64,000 nt of DNA from Chelonoidis abingdonii. Taxonomy: Eukaryota; Chordata; Testudines; Testudinidae. The stretch covers positions 27,383,953 to 27,447,952 of the forward strand of contig NC_133770.1 of NCBI RefSeq assembly GCF_003597395.2, in the 5' to 3' direction. Below are positions 34,945-46,800 of this stretch, in pieces (position 1 is the first letter of the stretch; the number at the start of each line of letters is the position of its first letter). A program made the position numbers and the translations under genes. Under the pieces are notes generated by a model that saw nothing but the letters and a program-made list of their open reading frames with translations, made no database searches and was not told the DNA's origin.

Positions 34945-35195
34945 TGATTGATAGAACACCAATACTGAAAGGGGACACATCTTTCTGCGGGAACTACAGA
35001 GGCATTGTCCTCCTCTCCATTGCAAGGAAGATCCTTGCCCGGATCCTATTAAATCATCTCCTCCCCCTTGCCGAGGAACTCCTCCCTGAATCATAGTGTG
35101 GCTTCAGGCCATCTCGAGGCACAACCAAAATGATCTTCATGGCATAATTTCAGGAGAAGTGCAGAGAGCAACACCAGGAGCTGTTCATGGCATTC
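34945..35195 (+). pseudogene. RTE-like reverse transcriptase, fingers region (inverted segment)
   Basis: The plus-strand frame reads CGNYRGIVLLSIARKILARI, then LLPLAEELLPES, a stop, CGFRPSRGTTKMIFMA, a stop, and FQEKCREQHQELFMAFI. This is the N-terminal RT region (fingers to just before the first catalytic Asp motif). It belongs upstream of the minus-strand RT at 34944 and was inverted on insertion. Confidence 0.8.
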
Positions 35196-35206
35196 ATTAA
35201 GGATAT

Positions 35207-35985
35207 ACAACATAAATGAATGTGTGGTCTAGAAGTGAAAAGCTTCATGGGTAAAGTTTTGAAAATATCTATGTCCCATTGAAAATCCTTTTACTAATCC
35301 TCTGCTATTCATTACATTCCTCCCAATTCCTTTCTTAATGCAGATATTTTTGGAATTACAAATATCAAAATGATACTTCCTGAAATAGTCACCACATTTT
35401 TAGGCAGTATACTTAGTGACAGATGCTATGGCATCATTCCTTCAGAAATTTATCAACCACCCCTTCTTTTTCTTGATATGATATAAAACCAGTTGATCCT
35501 AGCTTGTGATAGTGTCATTCTACTTTTATACTTTTTTGAGGCCTTTTTAGAATTGCTTTTAAATTATAAATACTTATTTTCCAACCAGATTTCTTCTAGA
35601 CCTCTGCTTTTATCTAGCTTAGAGCAGGCCCAGCTATCCAGTTTCCACATTTTCTGATGTAGAAAAGTAGCAGAACATTCTTGCAAAGAATTATATGAAC
35701 AAAAATAGCAGGTGCAACTATTTAGAGATACATTTTTTAAAAAAAATATCTGGGCTTCTTTTTTAATTTTGCTTTTAAAAATGTATAGTATGTATTTGAC
35801 CATCATTACTGAAGGTGTTTATTGTCCTGAAAGAGAGGAAAGAAATTTTCCTGCATTTTAAGGAAAAGTTCAGTTTCTTTTCTGTTTTAATAATATAGCA
35901 TTTTTAGTTTATTACTTCCCTTCCAGTTTCACAGCCTTTGTCTAAAGTTAACGCTACAGGGAACAAAGTACCAAATTTTAAATGG
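35207..35985. other. non-coding stretch, nothing recognised
   Basis: AT-rich DNA with no gene or recognised repeat. Confidence 0.3.
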
Positions 35986-35989
35986 TATT

Positions 35990-36087
35990 TAGGCACCTAA
36001 AAATGCAGATAAGACCCTAGTGGAAGTTTCATAAGAGCCAGGTGTCTAACTCCCATTGGACTCATCCCATCTGCATCTTTAGGCATA
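35990..36087. repeat. palindromic sauropsid repeat
   Basis: 'aggcacctaaaaatgcagat' (35991-36010) faces 'catctgcatctttaggcata' (about 36069-36088), with 'taactcccattgga' inside. This is the common turtle palindrome with 'taggcacctaa' ends. Confidence 0.6.
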
Positions 36088-36164
36088 GGTGCTGGAACTA
36101 AGGTTTCCAGGGGTGCTGCCACATCCTCTGGCTTGAAGTAGTAATAACAAACACAATCTAGATG
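36085..36164. mobile_element. MITE, left part (split by an LTR)
   Basis: 'aggtgctggaactaagg', 'caggggtgctgccacatcct' and 'ctggcttgaagtagtaataa' match the left half of a turtle MITE whose right half contains 'cagcacccccactataaaaa'. That right half appears at 37375 after the LTR. Confidence 0.65.
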
Positions 36165-37370
36165 TGACGTTGCACTCCATGTGTTTATGGAAATATGCTT
36201 GTGAATGTGAATATAATGTAACTGGAATATGCTTTATGCAAAAGGTCTCTTGAAAGCTATCATTACAAAGTTTATAATCTAGTGAGTCTGTTCAAACTAT
36301 TTGTATGAATGTATCATTCTTGTATCTGAAGCTAGAAGTATTACTCTGAAGTCCTATTGTAATTATGCCAAGTGTGGGCCATTAATGTTGGCTTGGAAAC
36401 TTGATGGCTCCCATTAACCAGGACAATTGAGTGTAGATGGCTCTGTTTTACTTGTAAGTCTTCCTGTGTACCTCCCATTGACTAGGACAATTGGTTGTAA
36501 ATGAGTCTATTTACCTGCAAGCCTTCCTGTGTATGTGAGGTGAGTAATGAAGAATGAGGTTTTACAGTGACATGTGACCATATCAGATGATGCTGGAATC
36601 CATCTTAAACCTGGTGCTTTTCCATTTAGAAAGAGGGGTGGGGACCAAGAGAGAGAAAAGATTCCCGCCTTGGGCCAAAGCTATAAAAAGGGGTGGAACA
36701 GAACAAAGGAGGCTGCAAGTCATGAGAGAGACCCCTAGTTACCACCTGAGCTGGAACTAACAAGAACTGTACCAGGGCAAAGGATTGGGCCCAGACTAGG
36801 AAGGTGTCTAATCTGTGAAAGAAGCTTTTTGGAACATCTCTGAGGGCGAGCTATTACCTGTATCAGTTTCTTAATGTATTAGGGTTAGACTTACTTGTTT
36901 TTGCTTTATTTTACTTGGTGACTTACTTTGTTCTGTCTGTTATTACTTGAAACCACTTATACACTACTTTTTATACTTAATAAAATCACTTATATTTATT
37001 AACCCAAAGTAAGTGATCAATACCTGGGGGAGCAAACAGCCGTGCATATCTCTCTATCAGTGTTATAGAGGGCTGGACAATTTATGAGTTTACCCTGTAT
37101 GAGCTTTATACAGAGTAAAACAGATTTTTGGGGGGTTTGGATTCCTTTGGGAGCTGGGTGTCTGAGATAGATGACTTGCTGAGCAGTTTTTGGTTAAAGT
37201 CTGCAGCTCTGGGGGCATGGCCCAGACCCTGTGTTTTTGGTGCAGCAGGCTAGCATGTCTGGCTCAACAAGGTAGGGTTCTGGAATCCAAGCTGGCAGTG
37301 GAAAATGGGCTCAGAGGTTATTCCAGCATGTGACAGCCTCAGACTGGTCTCTGTGACCGAACCTGTCTCA
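36165..37370 (+). mobile_element. solo LTR, 1206 bp, inserted in a MITE
   Basis: It begins TGACGTTGCACTCC and ends ACCTGTCTCA, flanked by a perfect 4-bp duplication gatg (36161-36164 and 37371-37374). A TATA-like 'agctataaaaaggggtgg' lies at about 36680 and AATAAA at about 36981 ('cttaataaaatcac'), which give a plus orientation. It is the same family as 23382-24538, in the opposite orientation. There is no internal retroviral region. Confidence 0.8.
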
Positions 37371-37374
37371 GATG

Positions 37375-37430
37375 GTTTCCGCCATCAGCACCCCCACTAT
37401 AAAAATTCTTCCAGCACCACTGTCTTTAGG
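37375..37430. mobile_element. MITE, right part
   Basis: 'cagcacccccactataaaaa' and 'ttcttccagcaccactg' complete the element interrupted at 36164. Confidence 0.65.
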
Positions 37431-37771
37431 TGCTTAAATACTTTTAAAAACATGCTTCTGTTGCAAGATATAGGAATATTTAAAGTATCTATTCCCCATA
37501 CCTTTATCAGACATGCATTGTGGGACAGATTATGTAGAATAGTTTTTGATTCTATGACTACAGGATACAGGAAAAAGTTCAGATCAAAGATAGCCCTATA
37601 ACATAGAGATAAAAATTACCAAGAAATAGAACTGTTTCACAATCCCATGAGCTGCTCATTTGCCCCAGGACCCAGGTTTAAACTGTCCTTTTTTGTAATG
37701 TTTAACAAGCATTTGGGAGTCCAGGGAGAAGGCAGAGCACTTTTTATTAAATGTATGAGTACTTACCTGAG

Positions 37772-37985
37772 GCCATGTCTACACTGCAGCAACACAGCGA
37801 CAGAGCTGCAGCTATACTGCTATAGCATAGACACTTCCTATATCGATGGGGAAGGAGATTTTCTTCAATGTAAGTATCTACCCCTCTGAGAGGCAGTAGT
37901 TAGATTGACAGAAGAATTCTTCCGTTGACCTAGCTTCATCTACAGTTGGAGTTAAGTCAACCTAACTATATCTCACAGGGTGTGA
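37772..37985. mobile_element. MITE with 'ggccatgtctacactgc' end
   Basis: The left end 'gaggccatgtctacactgca' is the standard end of a large turtle MITE family. The interior reads 'cagctatactgctatagcat' and 'cttccgttgacctagc'. The right terminal repeat is degraded (only 'caacctaactatatctcaca'). Confidence 0.6.
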
Positions 37986-38088
37986 CAATTTTCTCAGCTC
38001 TGAGTGATGTCTTTAGGTTAGATCTAATTTTTAGGTGTAGACCAGGATTGAGTCCAAGTGTGCGTGGGTTTCTGGAAATATCTAGCTT

Positions 38089-38169
38089 GCACTGGGCATG
38101 CTTGGATGCTCAGCACAAGCCTTAGGATTGCACTGGGCATGCTTGGATGCTCAGCACAAGTCTTAGGAT
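38089..38169. repeat. tandem duplication of 41 bp, two copies
   Basis: The 41-bp unit begins gcactgggcatgcttggatg and ends cttaggatt. It occurs at 38089-38129 and again from 38130, with a single c-to-t difference. The near identity points to a recent event compared with neighbouring repeats. Confidence 0.9.
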
Positions 38170-39273
38170 AGTCACTCACATACTAATGATTTGTATAGCC
38201 TTCCTTCAACTTATCACATGGGCCTGATCCTTCTACTTTCCTCTTCTTCCTCCACTCATCAAGTTCTGGTCTCCACTCTGTCCTCCATATAAACTTATCA
38301 CACTTGATGCAAGTTTCTTCTTCTCTGTCCCTAACACTAGCTGGAATAGACTTTCTGTATATTTCCACCTCATTTACTTCAAATCTTCTCTGAAAATACC
38401 TTTTTTTCTCCAAGTATATGATTACTGATTGGACTACTGACAAGTGTATCTGAGCCTCCTCCCACTCACATGAGTTATATACCAGTGTAGTTCCATTAAT
38501 GTTAGTGAAATTATTCCTGATTTACACCAGCATAATTGAGATAAGGAGAAGGTCTGTGCTCTGAACTTTCTGAAATCAAGCCCCTCTAAGATGGGTATCC
38601 AAAGTCACTAGTCACTTAAAAATCTTGACTCTTTGTGTCTAATCTTGTTGTAAAATCATGGTTGAATAATGAATGTTTTTTAAAAAACATTCATCACAGA
38701 TAATTTATTTGACAAACATTCAGAACATTTGTTCACTAAATTATTCCTAATGAATTATTTAGCCAGCTCCAATTCCCTGCTACTGAAAGGTATGTAAAAT
38801 TAGAGAACTGGAAGGTAAGGCTGTTGCTTAGCAACCTATCACAATTCAGGTACAGAATTTTATTGGGTAGAGAACTGAAAAAGAAAGATGAAACAAATGA
38901 TTCTAAAAAGCTCCTCACAACAAAATCTGACAAGGGAGTTCAGCTGAAAGCTGCATATAACTTATTTTAGTAAAGACACTGGATAAATATAATACCATAA
39001 TCCAAAGCAATGAAGTAAACAAAGTTTATAACAGTATCACTTAACAAGCCATTGTTCAGCATACACTCCAGTAATGTTCCTATTGATTTACCACTTAGTC
39101 ACCCCAAAAGTGTTATCCTATTAAATATTTACACAAAAGTAACCATCTGATCTTAGTACAGCAAGCCTTGTCCTATCTGTTAGCATTTTCTATAGCCATT
39201 TATAGTCATTTTTTTGTATCCCTTCCTATTGTATGTTACTCTCATTTGATGAATCATGTGAAAGCAACAAACA
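38170..39273. other. non-coding stretch
   Basis: No gene. A palindromic unit is visible near 38475-38560 ('gtagttccattaatgttagt', 'gatttacaccagcataattg'). Confidence 0.35.
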
Positions 39274-39562
39274 ATAGGAAGCAGGGTCGGCTTCAGGCCC
39301 CAGCACGCCAATCACGTGCTTGGGGCGGCATGCCGCGGGGGGTGCTCTGCCGGTTGCCGGGAGGGCGGCAGGCGGCTCTGGTGGACCTCCTGCAGGCGTC
39401 CCTGCGGAGGGTCCGCTGGTCCCGCAGCTTCGGTGGAGCATCCACAGCCACTTCTGCGGGAGGTCCACAGGAGCCGCGGGACCGGCGAGCGGCAGAGCGC
39501 CCCCCGTGGCGTGCCGCCGTGCTTAGGGCGGCGAAATGGCTAGAGCCGGCCCTGATAGGAAG
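39274..39562 (+). mobile_element. hAT MITE, 273 bp, with perfect 8-bp target duplication
   Basis: The element spans 39282-39554, starting cagggtcggcttcaggcc and ending ggctagagccggccctg. The 8-bp flanks are identical, ataggaag (39274-39281 and 39555-39562), which is the hallmark size for hAT transposases. It is GC- and CpG-rich with internal inverted blocks ('ggtggacctcctgcaggcg', 'cgggaggtccacaggagcc'). It encodes nothing. The ORFs of 75-137 codons crossing it are by-products of its composition. Confidence 0.9.
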
Positions 39563-42500
39563 GCATGGGATAAAACTGTGATTGCCTCTTTATTTGCTCT
39601 GTGAAGTATATAACTTATTTTATAGCACTCTGCAAATATGAGGGAGTCACCCCTCAATCCCCTCAAACACAAAGGAATCAGAACTTCACAAGAATTTTGT
39701 AATGCTTCTGCAGAAAAACCCATGAGAAATGGAAAGGTTTCACTGAGCCAAAAAGTCACATGAAGCTTATTTATCTATGTGAGTCAGAGAAGCACAAAAC
39801 CTATTATGTTTCCAACATTCACAGCCTTGCTGAGATTTGGCTTTTAAAAAAATATCTGCCTCAATATGTAAATAATAATCTTTCCAAGAATAATATTGAA
39901 TTTTTACTTTAAATATTTTACCTTTGAAAGAGACTTGACTTAATCATTTAAAGAAATATTGAACTGAGAATCCATGAACCTCAGTCTTTACATGGTCTTC
40001 ACAATTTTTCTTACTCTAACGGCTTCTCCAATTGTGTACATTGTTTTCATTGTAACTTATTTTACTTTGCTTAGAAATTAGGAGTCAGATAATATTATCT
40101 AAATGGACCGATAAAAGGTAAATAGTGGATCTTAAATGTAATGAAACACTTCAAAAAAATCACACAAATGAATGTGAATACTCTGTGAACCTGGAAGCAT
40201 GAACATTGTTCGAATAGCCATAATTTGGTACTTGAGGTGTTTTGCTTGAACTTATATATCTATGTCTATCTGTTACCTGACTAGATGGCTGTGTTTCTTA
40301 AAACCAGGTCTACAGTATGCATCTCTTATGAATATGAATTTACAATTTACTTTCCAGGAATATTCTGCAGTATTTACTTAAAATTCACTGTCTCATGCCT
40401 GCTACTAAACTTGATTGCTAGAATAGACATAGAAATTGAACTGAAGATGCACAGATGTAGTAGAAATTAATTTGTTTAAAAAATAGACTAGATATTTCCA
40501 TATAATTTTTTACACTCTCCTCCCAGCTCTAACACCAAAAGGCACTCAGAATCCTATCACAGCAATTGTTATAAATGCCCATCAATTAAATATTTAACCT
40601 TTGGTGAAAAAATTGGCACTGAAGAGCCATCATAGAGGTATAGGGAATCAAGTTTTACCTAAAGACCATGTTAACTGGGATAAACAAATCCCTATCGGGA
40701 ATCAAATCAGTATTTAGAGCCTCAATACTGCAACATGCTTTGCATGGAGCTGATTGCAGGACGGGTGTCTAGGTGCACCAAATGGGTATTTATGTGCATC
40801 GGTGTTAACTGGAGCTTCCAAATGCATGACTTGGAGCTCTTATGAGATGCTCAGTTTAAAAAAAAAAAGGGTCTTTGCACCTTATGTACAATATCAGAAC
40901 CTAGAAGTCTTAGTAAAATAGGTCTTATACTTTATAGGGGTTTGGAAGCTGTATGTTCAAAAGGCCTCTGCTTATGTGACAGTTTTGTGACAGGTAGAAA
41001 TTAAACCCATGCTACTGAAGAGGCCAGCTGAGAGTACAGGCATTTAAAGGACCTCTAGTATATTGGTGAGAGAGCTAAATGTTCTCATGCAACTGTTTAT
41101 GCTTCCTTAGAAGTAGACCATAATATTCTAGGTAGTCAATGTACATAATAGCTGATTAACTTGATATCAGGGGGAATAAAGGACTGAGGTGCTATAAAAT
41201 GAAAAGGGCTTATAAAACACACAAGAAATTGGAGAAAAATAGGATGTACAGCCAGCTACAGCACAAATTCCTGTGTATGACACTGAGAAAATCAGGTTTT
41301 TTTTTTTTCCAGTGGCAGTGGCAGTAAATAAAGAACGACAGCTAACAAAAACAATGTGAGGGAGCCTGTGTTGCGTAAGTTGCCCTTTGGTTCAGGAAAC
41401 CTATGGAACAGCATATATATGCATTTGTCATGTTATTGTTAACTTAGTTTTGTGTATTGTTCCCTGTCCACCCAAATGACAGCACAATATGTGCTGTATA
41501 TTTCCTGTTGCTGAGCACAGGCAATGATCAAAGCTAAACTGTCTCTGGTGTGGGCCAAAATGGGGAAAAAAAAAAAAAAAGCAGCAGCCTGTTCTTAGAA
41601 GGAAAAAAAAATGAGGGATGTGTTTTCAAGTAAAGAGATGTTCATTTCACATCATGGGAAAGATCAAGAGCATGTACCACATCAGTAAAGAAAAGAGTAT
41701 GGGACATAGCCTATCACAAGCTTTTAATGTAGTCTGTAGTGATTTGCCATGCTTACATTATGCGTTATGTTCCTTGGCCGAGTTACTGTAAATGACTGTA
41801 CATCAGAACACACTCTTATTCCTTGTGCTATAGTACTCCTCTATAGTGTATTCCTGTTAAAGAGCACTTAAGATGTACTGCCAATTACCAGTGGTGAAAT
41901 GGCTAATATCAATAGCAAGGTTAGAAGTGCTGAGACATAAGTAGGCAGCCAATTTAGTCTGTCATTTCTGTGTGGGATAGATGGACTATTAGTACATTAT
42001 CAACACTTTTCACTCAAGGAGCAAGATGGTAGCTGGCAGACAAGACTGGAACACCTTTCAATCCTTTTAGTCTCTTAAGATGTCAATACCATAAGGGCTT
42101 TAAGAGTGCCAGAGCATCATGCTGCTCAGTGTTTTCACATCAGTTCCAGCACAAACAGTCCATCAAGCCTATTTTGAACTATGTACTGCTAATAAATCCT
42201 AGATCATTTACTATATGCCCTAATTCTCCAACTTGCCCAGTTGTTTCGGATCAAATCCTCCTTTCCCAAACTGCAGCTGTGAAGTCTCAGTTGCCACAAA
42301 TTCCTGTGCCACTTGGTCACCAATATTTACCGTGTCAGTCAGTTTTGTTCCAACAGTTGGATATTGCCACACATATTTGGAAATGCTTTTAGGGAGGAAA
42401 ATTTGCCAAAGTGTCCTTGGAACCCTGGGTCCATGAGTTTTCTTCAGGACACTGTGGGAACCATGTTTTTCACATGAGCAGAGATTTTCAAAGGAGCCTA

Positions 42501-43170
42501 ATGAACAAAGCTGCCCACACACCCCTGAAATTCAATAGGAGTTGAGTATCTAACAGCCTGGGGTGATCCTCTGGAAAACTGCAGCTCAGTTAGTAACTAA
42601 GGGAAGAGACAAGGTTACATATAAGAGGCCCAATTCTAATATCGCATTGAATAGTACCTTACTCCAATAGGGCCAGACCAATGGGTCTGATTCTGGCCTC
42701 ACAGAAAACACCACTTTGATTTTTAAAGAGAAAGTGATTCTGTTTGGTTGATAGGAATAATGATACATCACTGATCTATATGTGGATTATCACCAGTCAT
42801 CAAGTCAGAGCTAACACAAGCCCTTTGCACCAAGTAGTCATGATTTCTGTCCTTTAGAAATAGGCCTGACATAATAATCTCAACTGATTTTGGACTGGGC
42901 ACAAGAACTAAAATAAAAGCAAGGCAGTTTTGAAAACCCAATAGGTTTTGTTAGGATGATGTATAGGACTTGGGCTGGCCCCCTGCACAGAGGGAGTTTT
43001 ACCCTAAATGAATCTGTTCCCCGGACAGCTAAAATTTGCAACCATTCAGATTTTTCTTTAATGAGGGTTCCTGGTATTTTTAAGAAGAGTCAATTATAAA
43101 GGCATCGTTTATATAGCCAGTAGGACCATTCTAATAATCTAGCCTTACTTTCTGCATAACACAGTTTGAA
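39563..43170. other. non-coding stretch, no gene seen
   Basis: AT-rich. Mononucleotide runs occur at about 40859-40868 (A), 41299-41310 (T) and 41565-41580 (A). At 42490-42560 there is half of a palindromic unit ('attttcaaaggagcctaatg', 'attcaataggagttgag'). The overlapping opposite-strand open frames at 42129-42522 have no recognisable domain. Confidence 0.4.
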
Positions 43171-43175
43171 CCAAC

Positions 43176-43690
43176 AGATTCATAGATTCCAAGGCCCAAA
43201 GGGGCCATTGTGATCATCTAGTCTGGCCTCCAGTATAGCACAGGCCATAGAATAATTCCTAGAGCAGATCTTTTGGAAAAACATCCTTGATTGAAAAATG
43301 GTCGGTGATGGAGAATCCACCACTACCCTTGGTAAATTATTCCAATGATTAATTGCTCTCACCATCAAAAATTGATGCTTTATTTCCAGTGTGAATTTGT
43401 CTAGCTTCAACTTCCAGCCATTGGATCATGTTATATCTTTCTCTGCTAGACTGAAGAGTCCATTGTTAAATATTTGTTCCCCATATAGGTACTTATGGAC
43501 TGTAATCAAATCACCACTTAACCCTTTTGTTACACTAAATAAATTGAGCTTCTTGAGTGCATCACTATAAGGCATGTTTTCCAGCTCTTTAATCATTCTT
43601 ATGGCTCTTCTCTGAATCCTCTCCAATTTATCAACATCCTGGGTGAATTGTGGGGACCACAACTGGACACAGTATTCCAGCAGTGGCTGC
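43176..43690 (-). mobile_element. CR1 LINE, C-terminal ORF2 and 3' end
   Basis: The 3' terminus lies at 43176 (tail 'gaatctatgaatct' on the minus strand), followed upstream by 'ctagatgatcacaatggccc', the CR1 3' motif. The coding part occupies about 43230-43690. It is truncated at its 5' side near 43690. Confidence 0.9.
43230..43680 (-). pseudogene. CR1 ORF2 C-terminal remnant
   Basis: Minus-strand frames read WSPQFTQDVDKLERIQRRAI, then MPYSDALKKLNLFSV, LITVHKYLYG and, after a frameshift at about 43415, KLDKFTLEIKHQFLMVRAIN followed by HWNNLPRVVVDSPSPTIFQS. This is the standard C-terminal region of CR1 RT (thumb, R-R-x-x-x-M, and W-N-x-L-P). It is nearly intact apart from the frameshift. Confidence 0.9.
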
Positions 43691-43722
43691 GGTAAATTTC
43701 AGTATTTTGCAACCTCCAGTGT

Positions 43723-43860
43723 TTTTGTAGCTGTGTTGGCTCCAGGATATTAGAATGACAAGGTGGGTGAAGTATCTTTTTTTGGACTAACTTCTGTGGG
43801 TGAGAGACAGAAGTTTTTGAGCTACATATAGCTTGTCATCAAGTCTGGGAGATGTATTTT
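43723..43860 (-). mobile_element. Penelope-like tail, second family (probable)
   Basis: 'gtagctgtgttggctccagg', 'atattagaatgacaaggtgg' and 'ggactaacttctgtgggtga' form a well-known sauropsid repeat. Its ends ('gtagctgtgttgg' here, 'gtagccgtgttag' at 4030) parallel the Penelope-like tails elsewhere in the window, so I assign it tentatively to that class. Confidence 0.5.
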
Positions 43861-46800
43861 GCAAAATATTATATTCTAAAAGTCATATTTTGGCTTCAGA
43901 GATTTGTCCAGTGAGACAGCTCTGACTAGCATGTGAAATTCCCTAATTCTGTTGACTCCAGGGAACAGAGAAGCCAGTGCTGAGGGGCAGGATTTGATAG
44001 AGACATACACTTTCCATCAGCCACTTTATTGGTCAAATGAGAGTCAAGGATTAGAGGCTAAGTCCCTGAAGCAAATTTTATTTCCTAACTTTGATTTTGG
44101 CCACAAAACAAAGTCCCTATAAACTCTGTTGTAGGATTTATTGGTTGCATTTTTTCTTAACTTGAAAGCATTTTAACACTTTATTTGAAATCTTGCATTT
44201 TGCATGTCTAGATGAGATTATCAGAAAGTCCTTCACTGAGGAGTCATGCCTCTGCTTCTCTTGCATTTAGATTACTGTCTCCAGCTGTCCCAGTACAGGC
44301 AATTCTATCAGAATTGGACTGAGCGGGGAAAGGCTGGATGGAAAATGAAGTAGAATAGGATCTGGCCAATTTCTTTTTATTTATGGCCAAATTGTTCATC
44401 AGTTCTGACCTGATTCCCCTAGTTTGATGTCATAAGACGCTCTGTGACTGTTCATGACTCCCTTGCCCATTATACATTTGCAGTGTGCACTGCTGGGAGC
44501 TTTCCAGATTGAGTAGCTCTCATTTGTGGATGCTACTAGGGCCTCTGACCAATCCCTTGAACCTCTGAGAATAAGAGAAGAAGGCACTTCATTCTGTCTT
44601 TGAGGCATCTGTCTCCTGCATTTGGAGGAGTTGCCCAGTGAGGGCTACCAAGTATCCAGTAGAGGCTGAGAGGGTATCTTAGCTTTGTTGGAGGGATGCT
44701 CAGGTAAGATTGCCTGATCTGTTGGAGTGGACTGCTCTGCAGGAGTAGTAGCCTGACAGGGTGAATCAAAAGAAGTACTCAAAACGAAGCCAATCTCTCA
44801 AGCCTAAAACAATGAGGCAGCACAAGGAAATCTCTGGATGTGTAATGCCTTCACCATCTTTCTGGGGTTGGACTCCTGCTTCAGAATATGGAGTTAGGAA
44901 GAGAGCAAATAAGGAGATGGTGAAAGGCAGCATCAAGAAAGAAAATAGTGTTAAAGAGGAAAGGAGGGCTGGAAGAAGGATGAGACATTTGAGGAAAATA
45001 TAAAGTGAAGCAATTTGAAAAGGATTGAACTCTAGAAGAAGTAGAAAGTGTGGAGTGAAGGAAGAGCAAAAACAAGGCAGGCAGAGGAAGGGCATGCTTT
45101 TTGTTTTACTGTATAGAAATATTTATCTTTTATTGTTTTATCTTAAATTGGATGCAAAATTGATATATAAAAGGTTTACTCCACAGTCCAGTGTGTGCCC
45201 AACCTATACAGGCACAGGAAGCACAATCTCACCTGGAACTTTGTTCTCAAGTCAGCCTCATTGGCTGGTTTGGTGAATATTAGGTCCAACATCCTATCTG
45301 TCAGGGTGGTAAGCACTCCAGGGCAGCTAGGCGGGAGCATGCGGGCTTTCTTCTACATGCAGAGCCTGCATTTGTGCCTGCCCTTGTGCAGGGGGATGCA
45401 AGGAGATTGTAGGCAGGCTCATTGCATCCTCTCAGAACTTGTGCATCCATGCAAAGTCTATTATATAAATGCCTGATTGATTCTCTGTTGTCCACACTTG
45501 CTGTAGTCATTTATACTAGTGGAAAGCAAGTATGAAAATGGGGTTAATGGCTACTTAAGCCACAGGGAATGCAGAATTAGGGCCCACAATGTTTGAATTA
45601 TACACATAGACACAAATACTCGTATATATTTGGTGCTGGGCAGCAAAATAAGGAAACTTGAGGGATTCTTGTGAAGTGCAAGAAAGTATCATTTCGAAGA
45701 TCAGAAATCTAGAGAAATTTTACTTGAGTCCAGAATGTAGATAAGCATCAGCTATTCCTTACTCCCAGCTCTGCTGGAACTCTCTACACACACTTTTGAA
45801 TTTGCACTTTTATTTGTAAAACATGTAGCATGTCTAACATGAAGGATCCGCTAGTGACGGCTACTTTGTGTGGGCTTGTTCATTGACAGCCTTGCTGAGA
45901 AACGAAAGGGACGTAATAGTATCTCAGTATAGGCGATATAACCTCTGCACTGGCTCCCACCAACATATGGAAAGAAGCATTTAAAACATCAAAAGGAATT
46001 TATTCAAATAGAGGAGTGGAGTGCAGTTGAATCAATGAATAGAAGAAAGGGCTAGAAACCCTACACTACTCTTGGGGAAAATCCTAAGTGCTCTTCATGA
46101 CTGCCCACAAAAAATATATTATTGTGCACCAGAGGAGAACATTCTTGCATAGTTAGTGAAGTTTTTAATGTAGCACTGACTCCAGAGGAATGCCAGAGGC
46201 CCTCTGGCTTGTCCAAACTGTACTACTAACTAGAAATGTTAGGATCGCAGGTTTAACCACTTTACAGCAAAGCATGGGAATGGCAGTGAAACCCACAGTT
46301 GCCTTGACCTAAAGAAATGCTGAATAGTTTGGCTGAACATATTGTAGATACTTCCATATTTGGAAGTATTTTCTGATCCTCAGGTTACATATTTAAACAG
46401 CACTATTTTTTTTAGAGAAATTTCATGAGTTTTTTAAAAATAGGAAATCAGAAATTATCAAGAGCAATGGATTAGAGTCCATTGGTTTGGTTTGGTTTTA
46501 AATTGGTCACTGGGGATATCACATAATATTGATGTGTGTGGAAGTAAAAGAAAGAGGAAGGGAGAGAAAGATGACAATAACATTTCTCATCTGGCTAGAA
46601 ATGCTAATTTTTGGTGCAGTTTATTTTGTATGTTCCCCTACACCAAAAGAGAAGTAATCAGATTTGACAACCTAAATATTTCTGAAGTGTTAGCAGAATG
46701 GTATAGAATTGAAAGGAAACTCCACTCCACATATTACTCACTAATTATCCCACAAATCCATGGACACTTATATGTGTGCCAGCCCAGTCTCCATAGCAAG

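Larger units (their letters stand above)
33644..35206. mobile_element. 5'-inverted RTE-like LINE with 11-bp target duplication
   Basis: An almost complete view of a twin-primed insertion. The 3' portion (33655-about 34944) is on the minus strand. The 5' portion (about 34945-35195) is on the plus strand. Both ends carry the same 11-bp direct repeat attaaggatat (33644-33654 and 35196-35206), which is the target-site duplication. At protein level the plus-strand segment stops at ELFMAFI and the minus-strand segment starts at LWKVLCRFGCPQKF, so only about a dozen residues are lost at the inversion breakpoint. The family is a non-LTR element with RT signatures I place near RTE. A second fragment lies at 14050-14470. 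Confidence 0.85.

Noticed and set aside
39282..39554. CpG island, possible promoter
   Set aside because: The CpG-rich block coincides exactly with a 273-bp transposon bounded by an 8-bp duplication.
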